A stretch of 64,000 bases of DNA, taken from Taxawa tesnikishii (nom. ined.). Its lineage: Eukaryota; Ascomycota; Dothideomycetes; Dothideales. The notes beneath the pieces were generated by a model. The model was not told the DNA's origin. It ran no database searches and saw only the letters and a list, made by a program, of their open reading frames with translations. Both the position numbers and the translations under genes were made by a program. The stretch spans positions 930,001-994,000 of the forward strand of contig JAPDRO010000011.1 of the NCBI GenBank assembly GCA_030247885.1, given 5' to 3'. This document shows, piece by piece, positions 1 through 11,855 of this stretch (position 1 is the stretch's first letter; each line of letters begins with the position of its first letter).

Positions 1-132
1 ATCAGCGCACAGACTGCCGCTCGCCGCTTGCCGCTTGCCGCTTGTGGTTTCCTCGGCTCGGCGCCGCGCCGTGTTCATCTCACGTGAAACGACGCAACAT
101 GGGATGGCCCCATCACATTTGCTTTAGTCGAG

Positions 133-3100
133 ATGTGGGACGACGATAACGATCGGTTTGACAAGGTCCCCGTCCTGTCTCCATCACGAAGCAATGCCCA
201 AGAGAACCTGATCGATCTCGACACCGAGGTCGAGGTAAGTGCGAGGCGCTTGCTGCAAGGCAACGGATAATTGAACGACGTCCAGAAACTGCAGCATGCA
301 TTACCACAAGCGACGACAAGGGAGAGGGCGTTGGAGATTGCTATTCGCTCTGCAGAGCTGTCGATGAACGCGTTGAAACTGGCCGACGGGGCGGAGCTGC
401 GGAGCACATACAATGCCCAAGTGAAGACTCTCCTGCAACAAGCTGAGCGGATCAAGACGGGTCCAGATTGGAATTCGCCGCCCAAATCGAAGCCCTTGTT
501 AAGTGCTGGCACGCAGAAAGCTCAACCGCCCAATGTCAAACGTCTCAAAGAACCGGTTTCGACGCGCCAAAAGGCCAAAAATGAGGAGATAATCATCTTG
601 AAGAATTCGTGGGTGAACGGGTTCAAGTTCGTACCATGGGATGGACCACCAAGCGATGTCGTTTTCGAGCTGGACCACGAGAAGGGACTGTTCCTGTGAG
701 ACTTGCCCGAAGCTCGCCTCAGCGTTATCTGACAAGTGCAACAGGGACACACCAGAGTTGAAGCTGTCGCGTAAACAGATGGAAGTCTTCGGCGGCTGGA
801 AGCGCGCAGAAGAGGCTCTGCCGCCTCCCACCTGGATATCAGAGGAGAACTCACAAGCAGGTCCTTCCATGACATTCGCCAAGAAGGTGGATTTGGTACA
901 GGATGCGGCAACGGATTGCTCGGTGGTTGCAAGCTTGTGTGCCGGCACCGCTCGTGCTGAACGTGGACATCCTAAGGTAGGCATATAGAAGCAATGCGAC
1001 TGTAAACGGAACGACTCATCATCAATCTAGCTTCTGAGTTCGATCATTTTTCCTTACGATACAAAGAACTCACGACCAGCCATCTCGGCTAATGGCAGGT
1101 ATATCGTGCGCCTCAACTTCAACGGAACGTACAGACGCGTCGATATTGACGATCGTCTGCCCGTTTCCAAGACTTCTCGGTTTCTCCATGTCATCGACAG
1201 GCATAATCCGGGCCTGCTATGGCCGGCGCTCATGGAGAAGGCCTATCTCAAAGTCAGAGGTGGTTACGACTTCCCCGGCAGTAACTCTGGTACCGATCTA
1301 TGGATCCTGACAGGCTGGATTCCGGAGCAGCTGTTCTTGCAGAGGTAAGCCCACCTTTATTGACGAGTCTCAACTGCATATGGCAGTCAGTCATTGTAAG
1401 ACCTATGTGAAGGTACAATGGTGTCCAAATCTCACTACGATCAACAGCTACTGCAACTTGTGCTGCCCCGAGGTTGGCCGGCCTGCCAGAGGGCAGTGAA
1501 TCAGCCCCAACCCCTTGGGCCAGTCTGTTGACAGCAGGATGCCTTCAAAACGCTTCGCCTTAGTACACTCCAGCTTCACTGGCTGGCCACATGGCCGTTG
1601 GAACGCGTGTCATCTATCAGATCTATGGGCTGACACGAGATAGCGACGACATAATGCCAAACGCCATCTGGAAAAGAATTTTCAAAGCCCACAGCTTCGG
1701 CGACGTCCTGATCACCATAGGCACGGGGAAGATGTCTAAGCGTGAAGAACGAGAGATCGGACTGGCAGGAGAACACGACTACGCCGTCCTTGATATGCGC
1801 GAAGTTGACGGACAGAAGCTCATGCTCATAAAAATCCTTGGTGTGAGGGTACCTCCTGGCGCGGAAGCACGCCCAAACTCAACGCTTCCGGCGAGGGCAA
1901 CTTGACCGCGGATAACCATGATGATGACGATGATCCTCTGCCTTCTTCTCGCGATTTGCTCAATGCGGATGCGCAGCTTTCTCCTGGTACATTCTGGATG
2001 GACCTGAATAGCATCCTGCAACACTTCGAGTCTATCTACTTGAATTGGAATCCAGGCCTCTTCAAGTACCGACAAGACCTGCACTTCCGGTGGGATCTTT
2101 CGCCTAACACACCTGCAGCTGCTTCTCGTGGACGCTACAGCAGTTTGAGCAACAACCCGCAGTTCTCAGTTTCTGTGGAGGACGGCGGCACCGCCTGGCT
2201 GCTGCTCAGCCGACACTTCCAAGATCCGCCGGGCGAGTCAGCATCTGAACACCACCAGACCAATGCAGCGCTGCCCCTCGGCTTTATCAGCCTCTACGCT
2301 TTCGATACCTCAGGGACTCGAGTCATGCTCAGCGACGGCGCCCTTACGCGAGGGCCTTTCGTCGACTCTCCACAAACCTTACTTCGTCTGGACAATCTCG
2401 TGTCGAACCGACCATACACCATTGTCGCCATGGAAGAAGATTTGCCGTCAATGAGGAATTGCTTCACGCTATCCACCTGGGCCAATTCCAAGATTCAGAT
2501 CGATCATGCCATGGACAGATATCCGCACCAGGTCACCGTCAATTCTTGCTGGACTAAAGAAACAGCAGGAGGTGCCACTCACTCTCCGCTGTACGCTCAA
2601 AATCCTCAGTTTGCTATAGTCGTGCCTAGCCGCACACCCATTTCTTTGCTGGTTCAAACAGCAACAGACCACCTCAACGTCCACACCAAGCTCGTGCACG
2701 GTCGTGGCCAACGCGTGCACTCGCTTCGCAAGCGCGACGTCGTGTTTGACTCGAGGGACTATAGACGCGGCTGCGCACTGGCTGAGCTGTCAGAACTCGA
2801 CCCTGGTACCTATACCATCATTTGCTCGACTTTCGAAGCGGGCCAGCTCGGCGACTTCAGTCTCAGGGTCGACAGCACGGTTCCCGTCCATCTGACCCAA
2901 CTCGCCAAAGAAGGCGCGGGCAGGATCAACATCAAGCTCGCACCCGCCACCTTCCTCACCGGCGACCGCAAAGTTGTCGCTCCACTGGTCCCACGTCGTC
3001 TGGCGAAAGTCATGGTTTCCGTCAAACATAAACCAACCACCCCGTTCCAGCGCGCAGCACACCCCGTCGCGAGTGCAGCCTGATCCGTGTCTCCATCGAG

Positions 3101-3349
3101 CGGGGCGTTGGTCCGCATCGCCAGTTCGTCATCACGAGCGGCAACGGCGATTACGCGGATTCGGCGAACGGCATGAGGACGGAGGAAGTCGATGTCAACC
3201 CGACCATGGCCAAGAACGTGGGCATGTGGCTGGTCATCGAGCGGATGAGCACGCCGAGAGAGAACGCCGAGGAGCAGTTTGAGGTTGACTTGTTCTGCGA
3301 CGTGCCGGACGCGATCGGTGTCGGGGTCTGGAGGGCGTGGGAGGAATGA
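133..3349 (+). CDS. palB: PalB/Rim13 calpain-like cysteine protease
   Basis: Signalling protease of the fungal ambient-pH (Pal/Rim) pathway, which in this family cleaves the PacC/Rim101 factor at ESCRT-decorated endosomes. Exons seen: 133-234, 286-695, 745-976, 1031-1344 and about 1644-3349, with introns of 51, 49, 54 and about 299 bp; the last boundary is my best fit. An N-terminal MIT domain lies at about residues 35-105. The calpain core has the Cys in DCSVVASLCA, the His in GEHDYAVLDM and the Asn of an IKNPW motif; C2-like beta-sandwich domains follow to the end. About 920 residues, close to the family length. The frame slips by one base at the A-run 1830-1834, exactly in the NPW motif, and again near 3030-3050; one added base in each place restores conserved sequence. 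I read these as sequence errors, not a dead gene. Confidence 0.88.
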
Positions 3350-4695
3350 TGGTCACGACAGCCGCTGCTACTACTACCATCGCCGTCACAGCCGCGCAAG
3401 TGCCTGCTACGGACCTACTGTCAGTGAAGCAGGTTTTGAAACATGTCATGGACAGCCCCAAGCGCCAGAGGTTGAACGACGGGTACCAAAGCCACGAGTT
3501 GCGTGACTCCCAGTAACTATGTACCATGAAACCGTCAGAATATACCATGATTGAGAAGGCATCCTCCAAGCACGATCTCATCTGCCTTTGTCTTCCGGCA
3601 AACTAGCATCATGCACGAATGGGATCAAATACCCATGTCGAGATCTGTACTTGCCCCATTCAGAACGTTCCCGGAACCTCAACAAAGGCCCTCCCCCACC
3701 CCTAACGTTCCATTTGCACTGTAAGACCCGACTAGGAACCATCGTGGGGCGGAAAACTTCACCGTGGGATCCGTGAAGGGGGTGCCAGAAGCAACATTTC
3801 ACGGAAGCTGCAAATGGGGGAACCCGCCAAAACATCGAAGGGGAAGCCATCAAGGCAACACTTGTTAGCCCTGAGCGATTGTCTTATCACGACATTGCTT
3901 CATGAAGGCAGGTAAGGGGTGGGGTGGGGAGTTGTTCTGATCCTTTTTCCGAAGCTTGCTAGTTACGTTTGTCTTGGTCGAGTTGCCCCGCTATCATTGG
4001 GTGCTGTTCAAATCCCCAGCAGGAAGAAAGACATTGGCTATCCCACATCGGCGAGGAAAGAGTGCGTAGGATTGATCGGATCATCGGTGCTTAGTAAAAG
4101 CTCATATTCAATAGGGTATTCCTTCTGTTAGCTGCAAGGGGAAAGGTGGACGCAATCCGATGAAGATGAAGAAGTACAGATGCTGCCGCGGTTGCTCGAG
4201 CAGCCGAAGCGGCCCGTCCGTTATTATAGGACCTCCAAGGGCCACACGCCGTGGCAATTGTCATGGGATATTGGGCTGCGTAAAGGGGACGGGCGCTTTC
4301 TATGCAGTTTGTCGTCTCACTCAGCCACCAATGCCTTCAATCACGTTTCGTTGTAAGCGCTTCTCTCGCGCACTTTCATCAGCACGGCCGCGCTTGCTGC
4401 GCTTCGGCCATGCATATCCTATTTTGGGCTACCAAGCCAGCCCCTAGCCACACGAAAAAGCACCAGAAACGCCTGCCAGCGCCAAACGTGAAGAAGCCAA
4501 AGCAAAATCATAAATCATCAAGCGCCCGGCGCATGGGCCCTCCAGTCCGCAACATCAGTCTCTGAGCGGATCCTCGAGAAATGCCATTGCGCTATGCGTT
4601 TCCCTGGCCAGCAAGCAGCAGCAACCGGCTTTTGAAATATCCTGCAATGCGGAAAGCCCCGGTCGAGTGAAAGAAGGAAAAGAAGGGTATCATCA
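3350..4695. other. Intergenic, no gene recognised
   Basis: This 1.3-kb stretch lies between the stop of palB and the stop of the minus-strand zinc-finger gene, so it is a convergent 3' region. Only short open frames without recognisable motifs occur. The part near 3350-3500 probably holds the palB 3' UTR. I see no RNA gene or mobile element. Confidence 0.5.
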
Positions 4696-6486
4696 TCATC
4701 TGATATCCAGCTGGAAGGGTTTGAACTGTCCGCCCATGGTCCTGCATTTCGGACACTGCGGCGTCCTGCCGTGCGCCCGCTCGCTGAGCAAGGCCTCGAC
4801 GCAAGCTGTGCATATACCGCAGATGCATTCTGGGCAGGCATAACTGTCCTTGAGCACACTCAGCCGGCGACAGCCGGCGCAGTAGATCTGAACCGGGTTC
4901 GAGAACATGGGCGACGAATCCGATGATAGTGCGCCGGACGGCATGATGTGGAAGTTGGTCCCGGATTGCACGCTGTCGACCGATGTCGGGACGGACTCGC
5001 TTTCGACGGAAGGGAAGGGTTGCAGATCCGGTAGAGCATCGGCAGGTGGTGGAGTAAGCGCGTTCTGTAAGGGTGACGCGGTATACGACTGGAACTGCGA
5101 TCCCAAGGCGAAAGGAGGTAACGAGGTACGTGAAGGAGGGGCTCGAGGGGAGTGGTACGGCGATCCAGCAATCTGAAAGTCCGGATAAGTCCCAGGTGTT
5201 TCAAGACCATGTGCGAAAAAGACACCCACCGGAGTCAAGTCTCTGCTGTCTTCCTCAGTCGCTGATGTCGCCGCATCTATCAGGTCTTCCCATCTCTTGC
5301 CGTACAGAGCTGCTGCATTGGGCTCCACGGAAAACGCCTTCCTATCATGACTTGTCTTCCGCATATGATCCTTGTACTTGTGCCTCTCGTGCTTTGCTTT
5401 TCGAGCTTCCTGTGTCAGAGATGACTTTCGAGGACGGTTGGCGCGACTTGCAGAACGCTGCACGGAAGGGATGGTGGAAGAGCGGGCTCCGGGAGATCTT
5501 GCCAGCGAGGACGGAAGAAGGTGAGGGGTTGTTTGAGGTTGGTCGTTGGTGGAGGTGGGAAATTGATCGGTGAGGAAGTGTTGTTCGGCGGAAAGAGTAG
5601 GGTCTAAGCCAAGGGCTGGCTTGTCATCTGCGACTTGTTCATGGTAGAGATTCTGTCGAAGTTGAGTATTGCTTCCCTGCTGAGTGTGTGCCTCACCTAC
5701 CGCATCACCTTCCCAACCTGCATAGTGTAATTGTGCCAAAGCTGCAGCGGCACTGGCGGCAGGCAGCAACGAGCCCCTCCGGAACTCGCTAGCCGATCTT
5801 GGTATGAAGGCGGTCATGTCGTTGTTGTAGTAGGCATCGTGGGAGATTTGTTGCACAGATCCTTCTCCGAATGAGTTGGACTGGAAATCAACAAAGTTGT
5901 TGAACATGGACAGACCTGCACCGTCCTGCAACGTAGTGTCTGGCAGCAGAGACTGAGGAGCGCGTCGAGAAGGCGGCGACCAGTCCTGGACTGCCTGTGC
6001 TTGTGAATGTGGTTGCGTCTGGGCGGAGCGCTCCGACTGCGGTAGCTTCGACGGCGGTGAGTTGACCATTAGCTCGAAGCTGTCCCTCGTAGCAGGGAGC
6101 TTGGGGATGTAGTACTCGGGATGCGCCCGGCGAATATGCTCCTGCATGGAGCGATACCGTTTTTCCTGTAGACATTGAGTTCAATGTTACTCAGGCGTTC
6201 ACTCTAGGTAAGCGACACAAAGCGACGGTGGAAGCAAAGCAAAGCAAGGCAGGGCAGTGCAAGGCAAGGCAAGGCAAAGCATGGGTAGCGTTCTGAAAGC
6301 GAAGCGAAGCGCATCTCGACCGTATCCTCAAACAGGCAAGGAGTAAGGAGCACTCACGCCCAGACATCTCTTGCGGCAGCCAGTGCCGTCTGGTTGCTTG
6401 ATGGGACATATTACGACTTCTTCGTTCTGGTCTTCCGCGAAGTGGTGGTGGTGGCTATTGCTGCCGTTGGAGAGCTTCGGTGGCAT
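4696..6486 (-). CDS. C2H2 zinc-finger protein with C-terminal RING-like motif
   Basis: Two exons: 6358-6486 (43 codons, start chosen because MPPKLSNGSN leads straight into the finger) and 4696-6165, split by a 192-bp intron with GTGAGT donor and CTACAG acceptor. The spliced N-terminus has a C2H2-like finger: the Cys pair in VVICPIKQPDGTGCRKRC, then EKRYRSMQEHIRRAHPEYYI with the His ligands across the junction. A long, low-complexity Ser/Pro/Gln-rich middle follows. The last 65 residues carry paired CxxC motifs (YCAGCRR, ACPEC, CGICTAC, CPKC) like a RING or treble-clef fold. About 532 residues. This architecture recurs in uncharacterised filamentous-fungal proteins; the function is unknown to me, perhaps a regulator or ubiquitin ligase. 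The open frame is intact, unlike most neighbours. The intron contains a degenerate AAGGC-type repeat at about 6232-6290. Confidence 0.8.
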
Positions 6487-6623
6487 GACCGACCAGCAAA
6501 CAATTGACTTGGTGTGCGCTGGGTGATGGGAGCTGTAGCCGTGTAGCTGAGTAGCTGTGTAGCTGTGTAGCTGAGCTGTAGTCGGAGCTGTGGCTACCCT
6601 TGCCCTGCCGTGCCTTGTGCAGT

Positions 6624-6625
<2 letters not shown>

Positions 6626-6655
<30 letters not shown>
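6626..6655 (+). repeat. (CAG)10 microsatellite
   Basis: Ten perfect CAG units upstream of the zinc-finger gene, probably in its 5' UTR or promoter. It is not in a supported coding frame. Confidence 0.9.
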
Positions 6656-6656
<1 letters not shown>

Positions 6657-7120
6657 GACTCTGCGAAGCCTTCGGTCGCCGTCAATGGCCGGTTCGAGAG
6701 GAGCTAAGGAAGGCGGGCGATCAAGATTAGGTCGCGTTTGTCAGCTTCCTGTAGCGTAGCACTCGAGGCGTGTCGCGAGCTATCATCGACAGGGGAAGAC
6801 CGAGTAGGTTGGATAGGGCGAGACAGGCAATGGTGCGAGGGGCAAATTGACGCAGTTAGGCAAGACGCGTTTCAAGCTTGATCTAAGACAAGGCGCATCA
6901 GAATCAGCATCAGCGTCAGCGTCAGCGTCAGGATTGGGCTGTGCAGTGCAGTGCGGTGCGGTGCAGTGCGGTGCAACAGTTCATAGAAAGTGAGCCACTA
7001 AGACGAGGCGTGCGGCTCGGTTCATCAACAGCCAAAACTGAAGAGGAAGGAACGTGGAGGGAGAGAGAGCACCCCCACTTGCTTGATCTTGATGGATTGA
7101 CCGCGGGGCATCAGCCTGTG

Positions 7121-7158
7121 CACCAGCACCAGCACCAGCACCAGCATCAGCATCAGCA
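7121..7158 (+). repeat. CACCAG/CATCAG hexamer array
   Basis: About six tandem hexamers, drifting from CACCAG to CATCAG. The unit resembles the CAACAC/CACCAG tracts in other intergenic parts of the window (about 12320-12360). Confidence 0.8.
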
Positions 7159-7267
7159 TGAGGTCGGGCTCCGGCTCGGCCTTGGGGCTTGAGGCTTGGC
7201 GCTGAAGAAGAGTGGAATCGGCCAGAACCCTGGCTGCATTGCCGACCAGGGAGCTATGACCTCAGCC

Positions 7268-7310
7268 CAACCGGGCCTGACCTGACCTGACTTGACCTAA
7301 CCAAACCTAA
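7268..7310 (+). repeat. Degenerate CCTGACCTGA / CCTAACC array
   Basis: A run of 5-6-bp units of the form CCTGA, CTTGA, CCTAA, CCAAA. It does not match the fungal telomere unit CCCTAA and is internal, so I call it simple repeat only. Confidence 0.6.
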
Positions 7311-7772
7311 TCCGGTGAAACCGACCTCATTCTCAAACCCTCGTTTACACGAAGCGTTGGATAACACCAACACTAGCACATGCTGTTTGGAGAACGTTGT
7401 AGCCTATCGTTCTGTTTGTTGTTCAGGACATGATCCAGATACTCATGTCTTATCGAGGCAGGCACGTGACAGTCACGAGTCCGAGGACTCGAATGCACTA
7501 ACGAGAGTCTCATTGCAGTACTTTCTATCAGTCTTCCGAGCACCGCCCGACCGCCCGACCGGAGTCATGGCGTTGCTCACCGCCTCCGATCTCCTTCATC
7601 ACGCGGCATCTTCATACCCAACAGCTGCTCCATCATGTTGCCAGCCGGACCCGCCATACCACCCTGCCCCTTAAAGGCCTCCAACATATTCTTCAGCAGG
7701 TTGGCATCAATGTCATTGACCCCTGATCGTCCTCATCCTCGTCCTCATCCTCATCCCCACTTTCCATTTCCA

Positions 7773-9478
7773 CTACTTTCCCTTCCCCTTCCCCTTCCCC
7801 TTGTCTTTATCTCGGAAGCTCTCCGCCACGTCTCTTTTGACTTTGGCATCCAGATTCAGTGCTCCGTGGCCTTTGAGCTCTTTCTCATACATCTCCATAA
7901 TCTTCTTCATCTCCTCATCTTCGTCCCGTTCCATCTCCTCATCTTCCTCCATCTCGAGTGCCAGCTTTCTCGCCTCATCAAGCAAACCCGACTTCTCAAC
8001 CTCATCGGGCGGCATCCCCATCATTTCGCGCATAGCCTGCTCGAACTCCTTCTCGTCAAACGAACCGTCCTTATCTTCCCCTTCACTGTCCAATTCAGAA
8101 GATCCAGTCGATTCGTCGTCATCAAAGTCCATATCTTCCAACTCTTCTGCACCCTCGGCGCCGGCGCTCTCGTCGTTCAGGAAATCCTCGAATCTTGAGA
8201 CCATCTTCCTGAGGTTTGCCTGCGCAGATGCGTCACCAAATCCATCAGTGTCTGCATCTTCTTTCCCACCCGCGAGTTCCTTCTCGAAATCTTCGTAGTT
8301 GATATCCAGCCACTTCTCATCATCCACCGTCTTCGTCCATGTCGAAACTTCTGCATCCGAAGGCAGTTCGTCCTCGCCGTCTTCTATATCCTCCAGCAGC
8401 AGCTTGATCTCCCTCACGGCGCGCTTGTCCTGGTTCTGTGGATCTTGAAGCATCATCTCGAACCCGCAAGTGAGCTTCATGCCGGTGGAAGTTTTAGGAT
8501 CTTTAATGTGCGGTAACACCGAGGTCCACGATAGCGGTAGCGGAAACTCCTGTGATCGCAGCTGCGCGTATCCGACTCTGGTGAACTTCGCGCTGACTTC
8601 GACGAAATCCTCTGGAGGGAAGAACAGTGTTGAGGTGTCCTTGGTTTTGAGTGGCTTCATAGAGATGGGATCCCGGAGATAGAATGCTTCAACTGCAGGG
8701 GAGACATACGAAGGGTTAGCGTGGAGTATGAAGGCCAGCATCCGTGGGATGGAAACGATTGCACGATGTAAAGAGGCAGCTATGGCGCCAGGAAACTCTC
8801 GCAAACGATAGAACGCCTCTTCCTCAATGCCCGATGAATGGAGCAAGGCCTCCGGTGAAGTGGTGATAAAATCCAGCGCCGTTTTGGATGATATTGACGG
8901 GGGTGAAGGAGTCGTATTCTGCGAGGAATGACAGTCTAACGGTATGACCTTCAGATGGCCGTCATTCATCCAGACTCTGTTCTCAGCAACCTCCGGATTA
9001 AGCCACTTGGGCAGAGCATTTGCCGCTTCTATGAGCAAGAACTCGCCATCTGTGTCGTAGACTCGTATCCAGGCCTCAGGGAATTGCTTGCTAAGTTGCC
9101 ACAATAGGTAAACTACGAGCCATTCATCGGCAACAGAATCGCCGAAATTTGTTCTTCCGTGCAGAACATATGGGTTCCAACCTCCTCGGCTGTGCTCCGG
9201 TACTGCTTTACTAGCGTCTTTCAAAAAGTCATCTCGAAGACCCAGTTCCAGTGTGAAAGAATCGCGTTGCCATATGTAATCCCTGAGCAGTTTCCCGTCA
9301 AGTCCTTCGCCGCATCTTGAATCTCTCTGAGTCTCTTGCGGATAGGGACATCGTGCTTCAGCTTGTCGTCGATAACGTAGATTATATATTCCACACAGTC
9401 CTCCGGAAGTCGTTTCGGGAATCCCTCGAATCCCTCGCCAAACCACTTGAAATCATCATCCTGCGGCGGAATATCCAT
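7773..9478 (-). CDS. Ecdysoneless/SGT1-family protein
   Basis: Member of the Ecd (Pfam SGT1) family, linked to splicing and transcription in other eukaryotes and unrelated to the Hsp90 co-chaperone Sgt1. The start at 9478 gives MDIPPQDDDFKWFGEGFEGF, the usual N-terminus. The family core follows: RLPEDCVEYIIYVIDD, then KLLRDYIWQRDSFTLEL, DEWLVVYLLWQLSKQFPEAW and FPGAIAASLHRA. The C-terminal third is strongly acidic (DEEMERDEDEEMKK) and ends in a GKGKGKGK tail. About 568 residues. The conserved block is contiguous across the T-run at 9291-9293, but the frame changes there and one added base joins the halves. It stands head to head with clpP with 158 bp between the starts. Confidence 0.87.
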
Positions 9479-9636
9479 TTCTGCGTCTGCGGCGACAAAT
9501 GAGAGATCAAGGTGAAAGAGAATGTCCAAGCTCCTGCATAGACGCCTCTTCCGTCGAAGCCCACGCTCGGACCGCCTCTTGATTGACCATCTTCACGTGT
9601 GAAGCTGCCTTGACTTGACTCCCGCCCATCACCAAA
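9479..9636. promoter_or_regulatory. Shared divergent promoter, ecdysoneless/clpP
   Basis: Only 158 bp separate the two divergent starts, so both genes must draw on the same upstream sequence. I see no clear TATA box. Confidence 0.5.
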
Positions 9637-10506
9637 ATGTCGCACACTGCACTACGGGCCCTACGCTCAAAAGCCCTCAGCAATGCCACCCGGAACGGGT
9701 TGAGGACGTTCACGACTCTCCCTCCATATCCTCCCACACACAATGCGACACCCGCACGGCCGCCGCAGGGCGCAATGCCCATGCCCTTCGTGACGGAGAC
9801 GGTGGTAAGTTCCCTCTTCATTATCCTGATATGCATATTATACTGACCGTCTAGGGAGGTGGCTGGCATACTTGTGCGTCCTCTCTGCATACTCATCGAC
9901 CATATCACTAATTCCACTATCTGAATGCTCACTAACCACGCCAACCTTTTACAGACGATATCTTCTCCCGGCTTCTGAAAGAGCGCATCATCTGCCTCAA
10001 TGGCGAAGTAGACGAAACCATGTCCGCGTCGATAGTCGCCCAGCTCCTCTTCCTCGAAGCCGACGCCCCGCAAAAGTCCATCTCCCTCTACATAAACTCG
10101 CCCGGCGGCATTGTAACCGCGGGTCTCGCCATCTACGACACAATGACCTACATCCGCTCTCCCGTCTCGACCATCTGCATCGGGCAAGCCGCGTCTATGG
10201 GCTCCCTCTTACTCTGCGGCGGCCAGGCGGGAGAGCGGTATTGCCTGCCACACTCGAGGATCATGATTCACCAGGTGTCGGGGGTTACTCGGGGCAAGCG
10301 AGCGATATCGCCATTCACGCCAAAGAGATTCTGAGGTGCGGCAGCAGTTGAATGAGATCTATATGCGGCATTTGACCAAGAAGCACACGTTGGAGGAGAT
10401 CGAAAAGTACATGGAGAGAGACTATTTTATGGGCGCTAAGGAGGCATTGGAATTCGGAATTGTGGATAAGATCCTGGACAGGAGGGAGAGCGACCAACGC
10501 GACTGA
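9637..10506 (+). CDS. clpP: Mitochondrial ATP-dependent Clp protease, proteolytic subunit
   Basis: Serine peptidase of the mitochondrial matrix ClpXP machine. Three exons: 9637-9804, 9855-9873 (a 19-bp micro-exon giving GGGWHT) and 9955-10506, with introns of 50 and 81 bp. The first ~40 residues are rich in Arg, Ser, Thr and Ala with no acidic cluster, as in a mitochondrial presequence. The catalytic triad is visible: Ser in [10 protein letters not shown], His in RIMIHQ, Asp in MERDYF. The signatures [16 protein letters not shown] and INSPGG are present. The frame slips twice in 60 bp, at the G-run 10280-10284 and the GG at 10335-10336; each needs one more G, after which the normal sequence runs on to ...ESDQRD and a stop. 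About 240 residues. ClpP is absent from budding yeasts but present in many filamentous fungi. Confidence 0.9.
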
Positions 10507-11855
10507 GCGCATGAGACCGCGCCGGTGGAGGCGTGAGAAGAGTACTCTCTCCCCAGTCCCCGAGTTCGTGGGTAGCAGCGATGCGAACGACCGTAGCGTC
10601 GAAGTGCGTGTACTCGCGACCAGTGGAAAAGTCGATAAACACCACCCGAGTAAGGCAGATCAACCGAAAATCAAACCGACCTGCGTGATGCTCAGGTCCG
10701 ACATCTTACGGATGACTGCAATGTTTGGATCAGGGCCATGCAGTCGTGAAGTAGAGGTTCTTCGTCTGCCTAAAAGGTTTCAGCGAATGCCACGATAGTC
10801 CCTCTTTTGAAGGTTCGCCTTACACTGTATGGGCTACGGATACTGTTTTCTATGATACATACTCGTAACAGGTGTTGACTCAACACGGTCAGAACACGGA
10901 ACCATGGAACATTGTTGGCAGATTGCCGTGAGGTTTGGGATATCGAACCCGGGAAGAGCGGGATGGATCAGCTATTGGAGCACAAAAATCCACAAGGGAA
11001 CACGGCGAACTAGGTAAGCGTAGAGTTGTAAGTAGAGAGATAACGACGGCAGAACAGACAGTGACCAGAAACATGTGCAGACCCCGGAACCGAATGAACA
11101 AGCACCACGGCATAGAACCTAAGACAGAGTATCAAGGCAAATGAGTGACAAGGACCCGCAGACGATCAAACCACCCCAAAGCAAACAACATCATACCACG
11201 CTCCTGGGACCAACACGTCTGTTAGCAGCGACTCTTCAGCAGGAGTCGTGATCCGCGGTGTGGTAACCGTAGCTCTTCAACCAAGCGTTGTCGTAAACCC
11301 AAGCTAAATGGATTTGGTCACAATGTTTACATCTGAACCCGGGAGCTCTTCTTTCCAGGGCCTATGGAGCAACAACAAGGACAGGATAATCTGGAGATTA
11401 CTTGTGGCATTTGTTTGTCCTAGGGCGATGGGATGCATCAAGTTGCTCGCTCTGTTTCGCTTTTGTTGCATTTGTAGGTTGCATTATTGTATTTGTCTAC
11501 CGCATCAATATCCTGACAGCATTGACCTTAAGGGTAGAGTTACTGCGGTACAGAACTGAATCCCAGGTTCTCCCTTCTGTGTTCCATCAGCCAAGGCTTG
11601 AGAAGGCGACACCCTTGTGTTACCAGCGTTGAGGTGGCACAAGTGTGACTTCTGCCTTTGCCATGGCATTATCCGATGCCACAGACATGCCATCTGCGCG
11701 TGCTGCGCTTCTCTCTCTTCTCGGCATATCCAGGCCCCTCAGCGAACATGTTGACAAGAAGCCATCAATTCTCCTTTCACCCGTTCTCGGGGCCACTCTG
11801 TTCTCCAGCCCTCCATGCCCGTGGTGTCTTCCGCTACATAGCAGATGCCGCTCTT
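10507..11855. other. Intergenic, no gene recognised
   Basis: Convergent 3' flank between clpP and MED9. Short open frames exist on both strands but none has codon bias or motifs I can defend. The plus-strand frame at 11645-11935 overlaps the MED9 3' end in antisense and is best regarded as chance. Confidence 0.5.

Larger units (their letters stand above)
6487..7772. other. Repeat-rich intergenic promoter region
   Basis: Lies upstream of the zinc-finger gene and downstream of the ecdysoneless gene. It is unusually rich in short tandem motifs: GTAGCTGT-type repeats near 6535-6580, (CAG)10, GCGTCA and GTGCGGTGCA repeats near 6905-6975, a CACCAG/CATCAG array and a GACCT-like array. No protein family is recognisable. 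The nature of the repeats suggests replication-slippage growth in a long fungal promoter. Confidence 0.6.

Noticed and set aside
4000-4025. GTTCAAATCCCCAGC, tRNA-like B box
   Set aside because: The stem would enclose a loop that is too long, and no A box or cloverleaf can be drawn around it.
7268-7310. Interstitial telomere repeat
   Set aside because: Units are CCTGA/CTTGA with few CCTAA; there is no run of CCCTAA.
7801-8298. Plus-strand Ser-rich open frame
   Set aside because: It is the antisense shadow of the acidic C-terminus of the ecdysoneless gene.
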